Part shown: positions 1 to 10,881 of the stretch, piece after piece
Layout of the letters: the number at the start of each line of letters is the position of its first letter
Numbering within the stretch: position 1 is the stretch's first letter
Assembly (NCBI GenBank): GCA_025558095.1
Contig: JAIVFI010000008.1
Coordinates: 620,001-684,000 of the forward strand
Reading direction: 5' to 3'
Length of the DNA stretch: 64,000 nucleotides
From: Hyaloraphidium curvatum
Lineage: Eukaryota > Monoblepharomycota > Hyaloraphidiomycetes > Hyaloraphidiales > Hyaloraphidiaceae
Position numbers and translations under genes: made by a program
Notes under the pieces: model-generated
What the model saw: only the letters and a program-made list of their open reading frames with translations
Told to the model about the DNA's origin: nothing
Databases searched by the model: none

Positions 1-554
1 TTTGGGTAAAGCTCTATCACGTGCGAAAGTCGGCAACGGCTCCCCAGGGCCTGCTGTTCACCTGCACGTTGCTCATGCTTTCTCTCCTTGGGCTGAATTA
101 CACCGTCACCGTGCTGGCGCCACAGTATTCGGCTTTCGGCAACCAGCTCTTCTGCAATAACACGATCACGGACGAGATCACCAACGTCACGCGACGGGAT
201 TGCACGGAAACGCCGGAGTTGATCCTGCCGTGCGCGCTCAGCGCGCCGGCCGAAATCTGCACTCCCACAGTCCTCTCCATCACCATGTCGTCGCTGCTGT
301 ACAACCAGCCGACGTTGGCGTACCTGCTGTACATTAGCTCTTGGCTCTTTTGCGGAGCGTTTGTCTTGGGACTTGTGTTTGCTTTGGTTCGGCGCGCTCG
401 GAGAGGAGGCTGGGACCCCGAGGACGACGACGAATTTGCCGACGACGAGCAGGAGTCCTTGCTGGGCAACGCCTCGAGGGACATTGCGGCGGACGCGAAC
501 GACGCCATCCAGGGGACCGCTCGGCGCGCTCTCTTTGGCTCGCTGTTTGGATGA
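1..554 (+). CDS. LMBRD1: LMBD1-type lysosomal cobalamin transporter, C-terminal part
   Basis: The frame is open from the first codon of the window to TGA at 552-554, so the 5' end lies outside. About 183 residues are visible. They start inside a membrane segment, followed by a lumenal loop that begins APQYSAFGNQ, carries several N-x-T glycosylation sites and four or five cysteines, then a last membrane segment and an acidic cytoplasmic tail (DPEDDDEFADDEQ). This order, and the APQY..FG.Q signature, match the end of the LMBR1-domain protein LMBD1, which helps export vitamin B12 from lysosomes/vacuoles. The assignment rests on the C-terminus alone; another LMBR1-family member is possible. The next gene (SSU72) converges on it, 88 bp away. 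Confidence 0.75.
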   Translation, partial: WVKLYHVRKSATAPQGLLFTCTLLMLSLLGLNYTVTVLAPQYSAFGNQLFCNNTITDEITNVTRRDCTETPELILPCALSAPAEICTPTVLSITMSSLLYNQPTLAYLLYISSWLFCGAFVLGLVFALVRRARRGGWDPEDDDEFADDEQESLLGNASRDIAADANDAIQGTARRALFGSLFG

Positions 555-642
555 TTTGCTTTCTGTCATGTGTCCATCATCGTCAGAATACATCTTGGTA
601 TTTGTTGTGGTATGGCACGAGAAAAGGAAGAAGAGAATGTGC

Positions 643-1567
643 TTAGTCTGTGTTGGGGGATCGCGTCAAACAAGCCACGAAAGAAGGGAGAGGAACGCAC
701 AGTAACAGATTGTGTGAAGTAACGAGAAGCCTGTCGTTTTCGCCGTGGTCGTCACGATGTCCTCCATGTCTGCGTCGAGGTCCCGTGCCTTCTCAATCTT
801 CACGAGCGGGTAAATCAGCTGGAGCTCGGCCGAATCAAGCCGCACCGACCATGTCGGTCATCTTCGCAATCGCTTGCGCGCCCTTTCCGGCCTCCTCCAC
901 GTTATCCTTGATCTCGAAGTTGACGACATGCACCGGGACGTTGTAGACACCACCTCGCGCCGCGAGGTCTGTGGCACCGTCAGGGACGCTCCATATCTCG
1001 CCAGGCTGCTGCCCACCGTCGCAAACGGCATCCCACACCCGTGCCTCGCAAGTGATTATGACAGCAAAGAGGTCTCTGTTGTCCTGGAACCGCTCCGGCG
1101 CCGTTTTGATCTTCCTATTGCGGTCCAACATCCTGAGCAGCCCGTTGCTCGTGTACCTGTGCCGCAACGGAGCGTTCTAGCGCCGGCGGACGCCATCGAG
1201 CATGGTGCCTCCCCACAATTGCCGGTTTTTGCTCTCCAGATCGTGGTAGATAAAGTCGTACGGCGTGCCAAAGTCGTAGATGTTGGGCCGGTCCTGCGAC
1301 TCGCCGGGGAGACGGACGGCGGTGCCGGTCCCGAACGACCGAACGTTCAGATGGCGGCGGCTTCCACGAACAGTCAGGAACCTCGCGGCGAAAATGGGTC
1401 CGGCCCATACTTGAGAACGAGATGGGCCTCCATGCTCCGGTTCTGGTTGCTGGAGCAGATGACTACCCGAGCCGGCCAAGACGCGTCAGACGCCGGCTAA
1501 GCACGCATCGTGCATCTTCCAGCTCACCCGCATATTTGACGGGCTGCGTCGGCAACGAGATTGGCAT
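643..1567 (-). CDS. SSU72: SSU72 RNA polymerase II CTD phosphatase
   Basis: Six exons: complement(643..647, 701..797, 850..1156, 1217..1360, 1411..1462, 1528..1567), 214 aa. The product dephosphorylates Ser5/Ser7 of the Pol II CTD and acts in cleavage/polyadenylation and transcription termination. Visible hallmarks: the Cys-x5-Arg phosphatase loop CSSNQNR near residue 16, NVRSFGTGTAVRLPG, NIYDFGTPYD, LLRMLDRNRKIK, DLFAVIITCE, and the C-terminal LLHTICYY end. Start ATG at 1567 gives the usual short N-terminus. Every intron (53, 52, 60, 50 and 65 nt) is GT-AG, and the phases join exactly. The last exon carries only two coding bases plus TAA; without that splice the protein would run on for 11 extra residues and lose the conserved aromatic end. 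Divergent from the TXNL1-like gene, 184 bp apart. Confidence 0.95.
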
Positions 1568-1751
1568 CTTCCTCGCGCTGTACGGCGGAGCGACGCGGAA
1601 CGTCAAACCCTTGTCACCAACTCAACTAACTGCATCCTTCCTCGGGCCACTCGGCCGACCGCATCACCGGGCTGGCCGAGGTGCTCGCTTGGCGTGCGAT
1701 CGTTTTTGCAAAGCTTGGACCAACCCCACCGGACACCCTTCGTGTTTTGAG

Positions 1752-2838
1752 ATGAGCGTTAGATCTGTCGGTTCGGACGCGGAGTTCACCGCACTGATCC
1801 GCGGAGCAACGGCAACGAAACTCGTGGTCGTGGACTTCTTTGCGACGTGGTGCGGCCCATGTCACGCTATCGCACCTACTGTGAAAGCCCTTGCGGAGAA
1901 GTACAAGCATGTGTCGTTTCTGAAGGTCGACGTCGATGCGCTGCAGGAGACCGCTTCGTCCAACGGAGTCACTGCGATGTGAGATCATTGTCCGGGAGAT
2001 CAAACAGGCCATTAAGTTCACTTCGGGCAGGCCGACGTTCCAGTTCTTCAAAGGGGGGTCTAAGGTGGCGGAGCTGAAGGGCGCGAATCCTGCCGGCCTC
2101 GAGGCCCTCGTCAAACAGCACCAGGGCCCGCTGGACGAGGAGACCAAGGGGCTCAACATTGGGAACCACACGGATCTGACGGAGTGGGTGATGTGAAGCC
2201 ATTTTGCGGGGAGCTGGGTGCTGACGGCCGCGTCGGGACATCGCAAGATACATCGACCGCCGCCAGGTCGAATGCTTGAACCAGAAGTCTTCGCACCCGG
2301 TCGCCAACATCTTCGGCAAGACGGACGCCACGTTGGAATCGGACACGGATGAGCAGTATGTTTTGGTGCTTGGTTGAAGTCAGACGTAGACTGAATCCTT
2401 CGTAGGTTGATAATCACCATACCCTTCAATCAGACCGTTCGGCTCCACTCGTTGAAGTTTGTGCCCGGCCAAAATGTCAACGCCGCGCCGAAGGAGATCA
2501 AGACGTTCATCAACCGGCTCACTCTGGGCTTCGACGACGTCGACTCGATCCCCGAGACCGAGTCGCTGACGCTTTCCGAGAACGACTTTGCGCCCAATAG
2601 CGTCACCCCGCTCCGATTCGTCAGATACCAGAGCGTCAACTCGCTCATCCTCTTCATCGGCTCGAACCAGGGGGACGAGGAGAGCACGGTCCTGAAGCAG
2701 CTCGTCATCTACGGTTCCCCGATCGAGACGACAAAGGTAGGATCCGCTGCGTGTAACCCTTGCGGTTCTAATCGGCGTGCGCAGATGTCAGACCTGAAGA
2801 AAGTGGACCACGATCACGACGGTGACAGCAAGAAGTAG
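1752..2838 (+). CDS. TXNL1: Thioredoxin-like protein 1 (thioredoxin + PITH domain)
   Basis: Five exons: 1752..1978, 2031..2192, 2248..2355, 2406..2736, 2785..2838; 293 aa (human TXNL1 is 289). The N-terminal thioredoxin fold has the redox motif WCGPC in DFFATWCGPCHAIAP, then MPTFQFFKGG with the cis-proline. The C-terminal PITH domain runs from about residue 125 (QVECLNQKSSHPV, NIFGKTDATLESDTDEQ, IPFNQTVRLHSLKF) and binds the 26S proteasome in the animal and fission-yeast homologues. ATG 1752 gives the expected short lead. The 48-nt intron at 2737..2784 has no stop and is a multiple of three, so an ORF finder reads through it; its GTAGG donor, CTAAT branch and GCGCAG acceptor, and the join ETTKMSDLKK, identify it as an intron. 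Confidence 0.95.
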
Positions 2839-2991
2839 GCATTTCAATCTCTGTGTTGTTAGATACCAGGCACGCAACATAAAGTACAGTGCTTTGCCAG
2901 TTCTTTTTCTACGCGTGCCACTTTTTCATCGCCTTGCCGCTTTGCCATACCGCGCGTCTTTCGTCCGAACCATAATGTCAGAACCATAATG

Positions 2992-5372
2992 TCAGTAAGT
3001 GAAGGCGAAGGGTGAGAACGGAGACCCGGGCCTGGCGCTTGGAGATGGCGACCTCGCTCCGAGTCCGAGATCCCAGAGGCCGTGCGTCAGGTGATCGATG
3101 CCGCTGCTGCCAGCCGCGGTCGAGCCGGAACTCTCTGCGATCGACGAGGGGTCTTCGATGGTCCCGTCGGTTGCAATGGTGAGGAACGGGAATGATACCG
3201 TCCTTGTGACTTCTCCAGAGGTCGACTTGGGGAGCGGGGGGAGCATGTCGTGCATGGTCTTGGGCCCAGGCTGCAGTTCGATTTGCGGAGAGCTCTTGTG
3301 CTGATTATTCGTGTCAGATGCGGGATGGAAGCCATAGCAACAAGCAGCCTACCTTGACTTCAGCTCCGATCGCACCAAACGAGCTTTCCGAAGGCGGCCT
3401 GGCCGACCGCGGTGTGCTGGTGCTCTGGAACCAATCGTCGGTGGGGCTGACCGGCCGCTGCCAGCTGTTGATGAAGCAAGCATGTTAGTCAGAACCAACC
3501 GGCGCCGATCATACGGACCTCGGGTTGCGGGACTGCGTTGCGATCCTAGCCACCTCGTTCTTCGTCGACGCGGCGTGGATCGCTGCGATGAGGGTCTCGG
3601 CCCATCCGGGGTGCACCTCGGTTCCATCCTGCGCGACAATCAGATCTCCGGCAACAGCGCAAAGATAGCGGGACGCACCACGCTGCGCTTCACGACGCTG
3701 CCGAGATTGAAGGGGTTGATGATGTGATCGGTTTCGTGAAACGGTAGGTGCGCGGCGGAGCAGATCCACTGCACTCGGAAGAACTCGCCCGCTGCATTGG
3801 CAGAGAGATAGTTAGATTTGATCGTCGCAGCACTGCTTGTACCGGCCAATCACCGAAGGGATCGGCCGTGCCGTCAAGCCTGGTCGCGATGCTCTGGACG
3901 CGGATCACGGGAATCGGCGCTTCCATGCGCGCGAGCCCGAACCACTCGTTTGAGCCGAGGACGGAGAAGATGAGGTAGACCTTGCGTGGTGCACGGGTTC
4001 GATAAGTCAGGGAGAGTACCTCTCGGTGGCTCCATCACTCACGTTTTCGCACATGTGGAAGGCCTGGTTGAGGGTGAGCGTGTTGCGCTTCTGAGTCGCC
4101 CAAACCCCGTTGCGGACGGACAGCTCGAGGTCCAGAAGAGTGAGGCCGCGCATGACGAAGTAACGGTTCTGCATGTCAGGACGGATCAGGCCGCGGCTTT
4201 CGAGCCACCGCTGTTGAGGATGCAAAGATTCGATTAGAATTGTACTCGACAAATAACGCTGCGGTACCAACCTGCTGCTGCCTGGGGTCGCGGAAAATGC
4301 CTTCGTCTCCGTCGAGGGGATCGACCGGAATCGGAACGTAGATCACAGTCGGTTGGGGCTGAGGCTGGATTGGAGCTTGCTGCTGCAGTTGCTGCTGGAG
4401 TTGGCTGCGGCGCGACACAGGGAACTTGAACGTCTTGCGCGCTCGGCAGCAAATCGGAGAGCCCTTGAAGAGCTTCTCGTGGTAGGCTCGGGCGGCGTAG
4501 TCGACCTGCTCCTCGCTTGCCATGTTCACGAAACCGCACCGGCTGTTGCTGAGGACCCGCACGCTCTGCCAGGCGACGTGAGCGAGGGACGGAGCAACTA
4601 TTCGTTTTAGACGCACCGTGACGTCGCACTCGGCGAAGAAATCGGCCAGCTCCTCTTCCGTCGTCTCCGCCGGGAGATTGCCAACCCTAAAAGAAAGGAG
4701 AGGGTGAGAGAACAAGGAGAGGATGAGAGGAGAGAGACGGATATGCGGATAGTGTGACCGTGAGTCACCAGCCGCTGTGATCAAGACCCACCAGAGGGCC
4801 AACCGGTTATCATGACCTTGTTCGTCGAAGATTTTGGTCGTGTAGGCCATGGCGGGAGGAATGGCGGGAGGGACTTGTTGGAGCATGGGCCGAGGAAGAG
4901 CGGGGCGCGACGGTTGGCCATTGATGGCGGGCCTGTTGGCTCCCGGAATGCTCAAGGCGGCGGCGGCTTCAAGCGGTCCGAAGTCCAAAAGGCCTGTCCC
5001 CGCGAAGTTGACCGGGCTCGTCGTCCGCACGATGGGCACGGTTGGAGACGGCTGCAGGAGCGAGGTGCGGCCGTCCGGAGCGGGCAAAGACATCGGCGCC
5101 CCCGGCACGACACACATCGCGGGTTGCTGCGGAATGATCGAGTAGATGAAGGGCGTGTCGGGCAGGCGCGAAGTCGGCGGTGCCATGGTCGATCCCGTGA
5201 GGCCGGAAGTGCGGTTCGACGGCGGGCTCCCCGCCAGCAGGCCGTGCGGCAACGCAAAGCCGCCGATCTTTCCGCTCGCGCCGGTAGCGTCGCCGTCGTC
5301 CGCGAAGAACGTCGCTATCGAGGCATTGGACTCGCTCGATGTCGGCGGCCCCGACGGCTGAACGGACGCCAT
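2992..5372 (-). CDS. RRM-YTH domain RNA-binding protein (m6A reader type)
   Basis: Nine exons: complement(2992..3300, 3353..3464, 3519..3628, 3679..3791, 3854..3980, 4043..4210, 4272..4565, 4617..4686, 4792..5372), 627 aa. The first ~190 residues are Pro/Ser/Ala-rich and look disordered. An RRM follows (LWVGNLPAETTEEEL, SVRVLSNSRCGFVNM), then a Gln/Pro linker, then a YTH domain from about residue 320 (NRYFVMRGLTLLDLELSV, GVWATQ, VYLIFSVLGSNEWFGLARM, FFRVQWIC, DGTEVHPGW). GVWAT carries the first tryptophan of the aromatic cage that binds N6-methyladenosine. The C-terminus is low complexity. RRM upstream of YTH is an arrangement known in fungi. The exon 6/7 join (50-nt intron at 3629..3678) was chosen because it restores the VKxSxDGTE spacing of the family. 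The m6A-reader role is inferred from the fold. Confidence 0.88.
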
Positions 5373-5595
5373 CGGGCTCTAGTTCGGCAATCAACATGCG
5401 CGTTCAACGGCGCACGAGCGCGGAAGACTCACCGGCAACGGCGGCGCAGTCGGCAGGGGCTGGCGGGCACCGCGGACTGAGAAAGCGGGGAAAGATTCGA
5501 AAGGACCGATGACGTGCGAAAACCTCGTGGGCGCGCGATTCCGGCGCGGCTGATCACATGTGCATTCCAACCGCATCAAACGCATTCAACTACAA

Positions 5596-7153
5596 TTAAT
5601 GCCGCCACATCTTCACAACCTTGTCCTTTCCCCCGCTGCCGACGCCGCCGGCGGATCCCGGCGCCCAGTCCACCGCAAACACTTCGTCCGCGTGCCCAGG
5701 CAGATCCAGCTTCAGCTTCCGGGTTTTCATATCCCACACCTTGAGCGTGGTGTCCTTGCTGCCCGAAACGAGCAGCCGCGAGTCCGGGGAAAAGCAGTTC
5801 TGATACACGGCGCCGACGTGTCCCCGCAGCGTCGCGAGGAAGGTACCCGCATTCCCGTCCCAGAGCTTAATCGACTTGTCAAAGCTGGACGACGCAATCA
5901 GGAGCCCGTTGGGCGAAAAGCTGACGTGCGTGATGGGCTGCTGGTGACCCGTCATCCGCGCGATCGGCTTCTTCGAAGTCGAAGGCTCCCATATGAACAT
6001 GGTGAAATCGTCCGAGCAAGAAACGAGCCTTTCGGGTTTCGGGCCTTTGGCCTTTTCGTAGCGCTCCTTGGCCACAGCCTGCGCCTCCTCCTTCGTCGTG
6101 TAGCGCCTGCTCCGCTCATCGAAGCTACCCGTCCGCAGAACAGACTCAGTGCTCAGCGCCAGGTGGTTCACCCAGTGCGCGTGCCCCTCTAGCGATCGCA
6201 CGAGCTTCCCGTCCCTAGCATCCCAGACCTTGATGGTCTTGTCGCGGCTCGCGGTGTAGATCAGCCCCTCGCCGCCCCACTTGACGCACATGACCGGCTG
6301 CGTGTGCCCACCGAGGGTGAAGAGCAGCCGCCGCAACGTCGTGTCCCACACGCGGACCGTGGCATCCTTGGACGCCGTGGCCAGGCGGTTGCAGTTGGCG
6401 TTCATGTGTATCGGCTCCCACGCGACGCTCGTGACGCACTGGCGGTGCCCTTTGAGCGCGTCTCCGAGCTGCTTCCCCGTCTTGGGATCCCAGATGCGGA
6501 CCGTGTTGTCCATGCCACCTGAAGCGAGCAAGTTCCCGTCCGGCGACCAAGCCACAACTTCGACCCAATTCGTGTGGCCCCGCAGGACGGACTGCGCCGT
6601 CTCCGTGTGCACGTCCCATATCCGTATTGTGGTGTCGCCGGATCCCGTGGCAAGCTGCGAGCCGTCCGGGCTGAAGTGGCACGAGAGCACGGCCTCGGTG
6701 TGGCCCTCCATGGACGAGGTGCACCGCGTGACCGGCCGCACCTTGAAGATGGCCTGCGGCTGGTACACGATCGAGATGATGTGCTCGGTGGTCTTTTTGT
6801 TGGTCTCGATGAGGTCGGTGTAGATGCTGTTGACGATTTCCTGGTCGTCCACGTAGAACGAGTACGGGACGGGGTCATCCTGGACATCGCGATGAACCGT
6901 TAGACAAAAGCACATCGGTAGAACGACGAAAAACGCCCACATTCTTCAGCAGCTGGTTCAAGAGCACCTCCAGAATCTCCGGGTTTGCGTCCGCCGGCAG
7001 GTTCAGGGGCGGCCCGCTGACCTCCCCGTCCGGGCTCTTGAACTGGGCCACCACCTGCTTGCCCGGTGCCACGGGCTTGGCTTCGGGAACATAGGGAGTG
7101 GAAGGCGAGGGGTTCGCCGGCCGTGGAACGGCGAGCTTGGTCTCGCCGGGCAT
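5596..7153 (-). CDS. NLE1: Notchless/Rsa4 WD40 ribosome biogenesis factor
   Basis: Two exons: complement(5596..6879, 6941..7153), 498 aa, the normal length for Rsa4/NLE1. The N-terminal NLE ubiquitin-like domain (VVAQFKSPDGEVSGPPLNLP, LEVLLNQLL, DDPVPYSFYVDDQE) binds the MIDAS domain of the AAA ATPase Rea1/Midasin. Eight WD repeats follow (SMEGHTEAVLSCHFSPDG, RIWDVHTETAQSVLRGH, and so on to GGKDKVVKMWRH at the end). The single 61-nt intron at 6880..6940 has a CTAAC branch and interrupts the NLE domain in phase 0. The role is release of assembly factors from the nuclear pre-60S particle. ATG 7153 is the first in-frame start. Divergent from EXO70. Confidence 0.97.
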
Positions 7154-7388
7154 CGTGGGCGAGGCCTCGGAGAACTCGAACGTCCAAGACTGTAGCGCCC
7201 GGTTCCGAGAACGAGGCCCCGGAAAAAGCGAGGTTCGTCTCTCAAGAAGCGGTGCTGCCTTGCTATATCAATAGAAGATAGCCCTGGAGGTGTACAGCTG
7301 GTCCTCAAAAGTCTCTTTGCTTGTTGGCAAGGGAATCGCCTGCCGCCAGCGACGGTGACAACCGTCCCCGGTTCCGGGCGGCGGTAAC

Positions 7389-9781
7389 ATGGAAATGGAC
7401 CGGTCGGGATCATTCGCCGCGGCATTCGGACTTCAGTTTTCTTATGTCCTCGTTCCCGGGCCGCGGAATGTGCCTCGGTCGCGCGCTGCGAACCCAGGCG
7501 TCCAAGAACGCGTGCCGAGGTGCAGGCCCAGCTCGTCGCTTCCGAGACACGGGAAATCGAGGACCTCGAGGAATCGCTCAAGAAGATCGACGGTCTGAAG
7601 GACAGGATGGTCCGTCGGCCGCGTAACTTAACCCCCCCACGCGGAGCTGACGCGGAGCACAGGTCTCGATGCTGGACTCGTTCGACGGGAGGCTCAAGAA
7701 GATGGAGGGGACGATACTGCCCGTTCACCGGTCCACGCAGAAGCTGACGAGGATGGCGGACAGTCGGTGTCTTCTGGGAGGCGTTGCCCGAGAGGAAGCT
7801 CACGCCGAACGCGCCCCAAGACCTGGATAAGGTCCTCATGCTGCTCAACAACGTTAACGTGTACCTCGAGCTTCCGCGGCAGGAAGAGGCCATTATCATG
7901 AAGGGGTGCGGGACGGAGTTTCGGGACCTTGGCTGCGGCTGACGTTGCTTCGTAGGCCTGCACCGGACAAGGTCGACGAGTACCTGGTCTCGCTGGATCG
8001 CGTGCGGCAAGCGGCGCGGTACATCACTAAGACTCAACTTCGCAGTGCCGATGACACGCTTCGGCAGCTGGTGGGCGCAGGCGGCCGCGGGAGCCGAGCT
8101 ATGCGCTCATTTCGGACCGTGCCAGAACAAGCTGATTGCGACGGGCTTTTCCAAGCTCGAGGACCTCTTCAGGGAGGTCCTTTCCTCCTACAGCAACCCT
8201 TTCGACATCACGCCCTACATCAATGCCCGTAGGCTCCTTCCGTCACGTCGTTGCGCTGGCAGCACCTCACCTCCCTCCGCCAGCCATCCCGTCGCTACCC
8301 CAGCAGATCCTCGAGTTCCTCCTCGCCCTCTCCAATAACCTGATCGCCGCGGCTGAGTACGATTCCAACGAGCACCTCCTCGCCTATGTCGGCGTGCGCG
8401 CGCCCTACCTGCAAAAGTGCCTCGACGGCCCCATGGCGCGGGCCGAGTCGGACAGGGTGAGCAAGGAAGGGTACGCCAAGGGGACTGGCGGGGCTGTTGC
8501 GGCGGGCAAAGCTCTGTTGCGGATGATGAAGGTGAGGAAGGGAGACCGGCGCTCCGGCCCGGTCTGATGTCGCCGCCAGGCCGAGTACGTGCTCGCCTAC
8601 TCCATCCTCCCCACGCACACCCCCTTCCCCGCACAAGCCCTCTCCCAATCCGTCCACCCCAGCGCCACCCTCTTCCTCTCCACCGCCAACTCCCTCTACT
8701 CCCGCGCGCGGCGCTCCCTCTCCCGCGCCGAGTTCGCCGACTCGCTCGTGGCACTGGACCTCCTCGACACCGCGGCGGCGCTGCTCCGCGAACCGGGGGA
8801 GCGGATCGCGGACGCGGTGGGCGAGTCGGGGGGTGCGGGGCAGGAGGTCTGGGAGGCGCTGTCGGGCGCGGCGCTGGCGGCGGGTACGTTCCTCAGGAGG
8901 TTCTACCTCGAGGTCAAGACGGAGAACAACGAGAAGGGGATCCCGTCTGACGGGACAGTGAGCGAGCTGACGAGCCAGGTGGGTTGCACGTGGCCTTGTT
9001 CGATCGGCTGTCTGAACGTGCGCTCGTGTTTCAGACGGTCAGCGTCCTCCGCCGCCTCCTCGAGTACCTCCCCACCGTGGAGCTCCTGTTGACCGTCTTC
9101 CCCGACCTCTATCTCCGCACCTCGGACCCCACCGCCGACGCCGGCACCAAGCAAAAGGTCGCCGCTGCGCTGTGCGACCCCTCCCCGCCGCCCAGCCAGG
9201 GCGGCACCCGCGCGGGCCGCTTCTTCGACGACGTCGTCGACGCCCTGCTCCTCAACATACAGAGCAAGTCGCGGACCTACAAGCGCCCCGGCCTCTCGGC
9301 CGTCTTCCTCATGAACAACCACCACTTTATCCTGCGGCAGCTCCGCGCGTCGATGCTGGGCGTGGTCCGCCCCGAGACCGAGGGCAAGTGCGACAAGGGC
9401 CTCGCGAAATTCCGCGACGCCTACCTGGACTCGTGGAAGCCGCTGCTCGAGCACCTGATGGACGTGACCTACGTCCAGGGCGGCAAGATCCAGGGCCAGC
9501 TGAGCAAGCCGCAGCGGGACGCGGTCAAGGAGAAGTTCCGCGCGTTCAACGCGGACTTCGACGCCGCGCTGGCGTCGGCGGGCTCCGTCTCGGTGCCCGA
9601 CCCGGAACTGAGGGCTTCCCTGGTGAAGGAGGTCCGCGGGCTGCTGGTGCCGCTCTACGCGCGCTTCTACGACCGGTACCAGGCCATCGAGTTCACCAAG
9701 AACCCGGAAAAGTACGTCCGGTGGGACAAGGCGGCGCTGGAGAAGGCGGTGGCGGGGCTGTGGGACGGCAGCGCGGTGTGA
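7389..9781 (+). CDS. EXO70: Exocyst complex component EXO70
   Basis: Best model: 7389..7469, 7526..7609, 7663..7762, 7821..7905, 7956..8070, 8132..8228, 8284..8531, 8580..8978, 9035..9781; about 651 aa. The family is clear from an N-terminal coiled coil (IEDLEESLKKI, SMLDSFDGRLKKMEGTILPV) and the C-terminal rod: SAVFLMNNHHFILRQL, FRDAYLDSWKPLLEHLMDV, LSKPQRDAVKEKFRAFN and the PtdIns(4,5)P2-binding end (ARFYDRYQAIEFTKNPEKYV). The protein tethers secretory vesicles to the plasma membrane. Exons from 7526 on join cleanly. The start is uncertain: no ATG lies in the frame just upstream of 7526, so a first exon from ATG 7389 with an intron at 7470..7525 is a guess; ATG 7444 was also considered. Converges on LAMTOR2. 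Confidence 0.9.
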
Positions 9782-10144
9782 GGGCGCCGGGAAGGAGGGC
9801 GGGGGGCTTTCGCATGGGAGTCGGTGCAGGGCAAGGTTGTGTGTATTCCGTGGCTTTCGCGCTGAATCCACGTTCTATACCCGTGAGCCGGTCGGACTCC
9901 TCGGACGCCCGGCAGAGATCGACAGGTGGCGCGCCTCGAGGATGGCCGCCATGTCGAGAAGGCACTCCCGCGACGCGGTGCCGCATAGGGCCCGGCAAAG
10001 CCCGAGGATGCGAACCAGACTGCAGCCCGCGTCCAACTGCGGTGCCGTGCGTCCATTCGCGGTGCGATGCGAACGGGAGCATCACGAGCGGCGCGGCGCG
10101 TCCCAATCGCTCGAGACGGAGTCCAGATAAGCGCGACAGGGTCG
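9782..10144. other. Intergenic region between convergent EXO70 and LAMTOR2
   Basis: 363 bases between the two stop codons. All frames contain short shadow ORFs without family similarity that I can see. It probably holds the two 3' UTRs and polyadenylation signals; no repeat or RNA gene is apparent. Confidence 0.5.
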
Positions 10145-10700
10145 TCATCGGTTGACCTGGTTCAGCGGCACCTCGAGGTAGTCCGCCAGCCCGAGCACCT
10201 TGGGAGGACGACCGAGGATGAGCACATGCCGTGCCGAGCGAACGTCCCCGCGCCCCGTCCCACCTTGCTCTTGAGGACGGCGAACGGCACGTCGGGATCC
10301 GCGACGGCCACGACCACCATCTTCCCGCCGGTCCGCGCCATGCCGATCTTCTTCCCGCCTTCGTCCGCCATCAGCAGCACGCCCAGCTCGCCGACCGAGA
10401 AGGCCGGGCCCGGCGCGTCCGCGGGCGACGCGGGCGACGTGCTCGGCGCGGCCACGGGCGAGCCGCGCGACAGCCGCGCGCCGAGCCTGTCGAAAGCGTG
10501 CCAGATGTTCGACGACAGCACGGCGGTGCCGCGCGGCGGGAGCGGCGGCGCGCTCGACACGACGGAGCCGTCGGGCGTCAGCAGCAGGGCGGACGCGATG
10601 CCGCCGCCGACCGCCTGCGCGAGGACCTGCGGGGCGTGAGCTGACGCGTCGCGATGCCGCGAAGCCCGCTCACCTGCTCGAGGGCCTTGGCCTTCAGCAT
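10145..10700 (-). CDS. LAMTOR2: Ragulator subunit LAMTOR2 (roadblock/LC7 fold)
   Basis: Three exons: complement(10145..10198, 10264..10626, 10674..10700), 147 aa. The start MLKAKALEQVLAQA, then GGGIASALLLTPDG, SSNIWHAFDRLG, KMVVVAVADPDVPFAVLKSK and the end LADYLEVPLNQV follow LAMTOR2/p14 along its length. An insert of about 20 Ala/Pro/Ser residues sits between helix 1 and the next strand. The product pairs with LAMTOR3 on the Ragulator scaffold, which anchors Rag GTPases and TORC1 at the lysosome/vacuole. Introns are 47 and 65 nt, phase 0. The first exon (27 nt) is too short to appear as an ORF. Divergent from the AMPK beta gene, 181 bp apart. Confidence 0.9.
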
Positions 10701-10881
10701 CGCCGCAACGGGGTGGAGGTCGGGCCTATTGCCGTCTCAGAAATTAAGGCGACGAAAGTCTATGATCGAGTTTCCGCGGCTTTGTCGAGGTTAGACCCGT
10801 TAGTCACGGGCTATACCACCCTGCCCCGTCCTCCGCAAGATATGCCATTCCCGCGATAGCGACCGCCGGCCGCCCTCCGCA

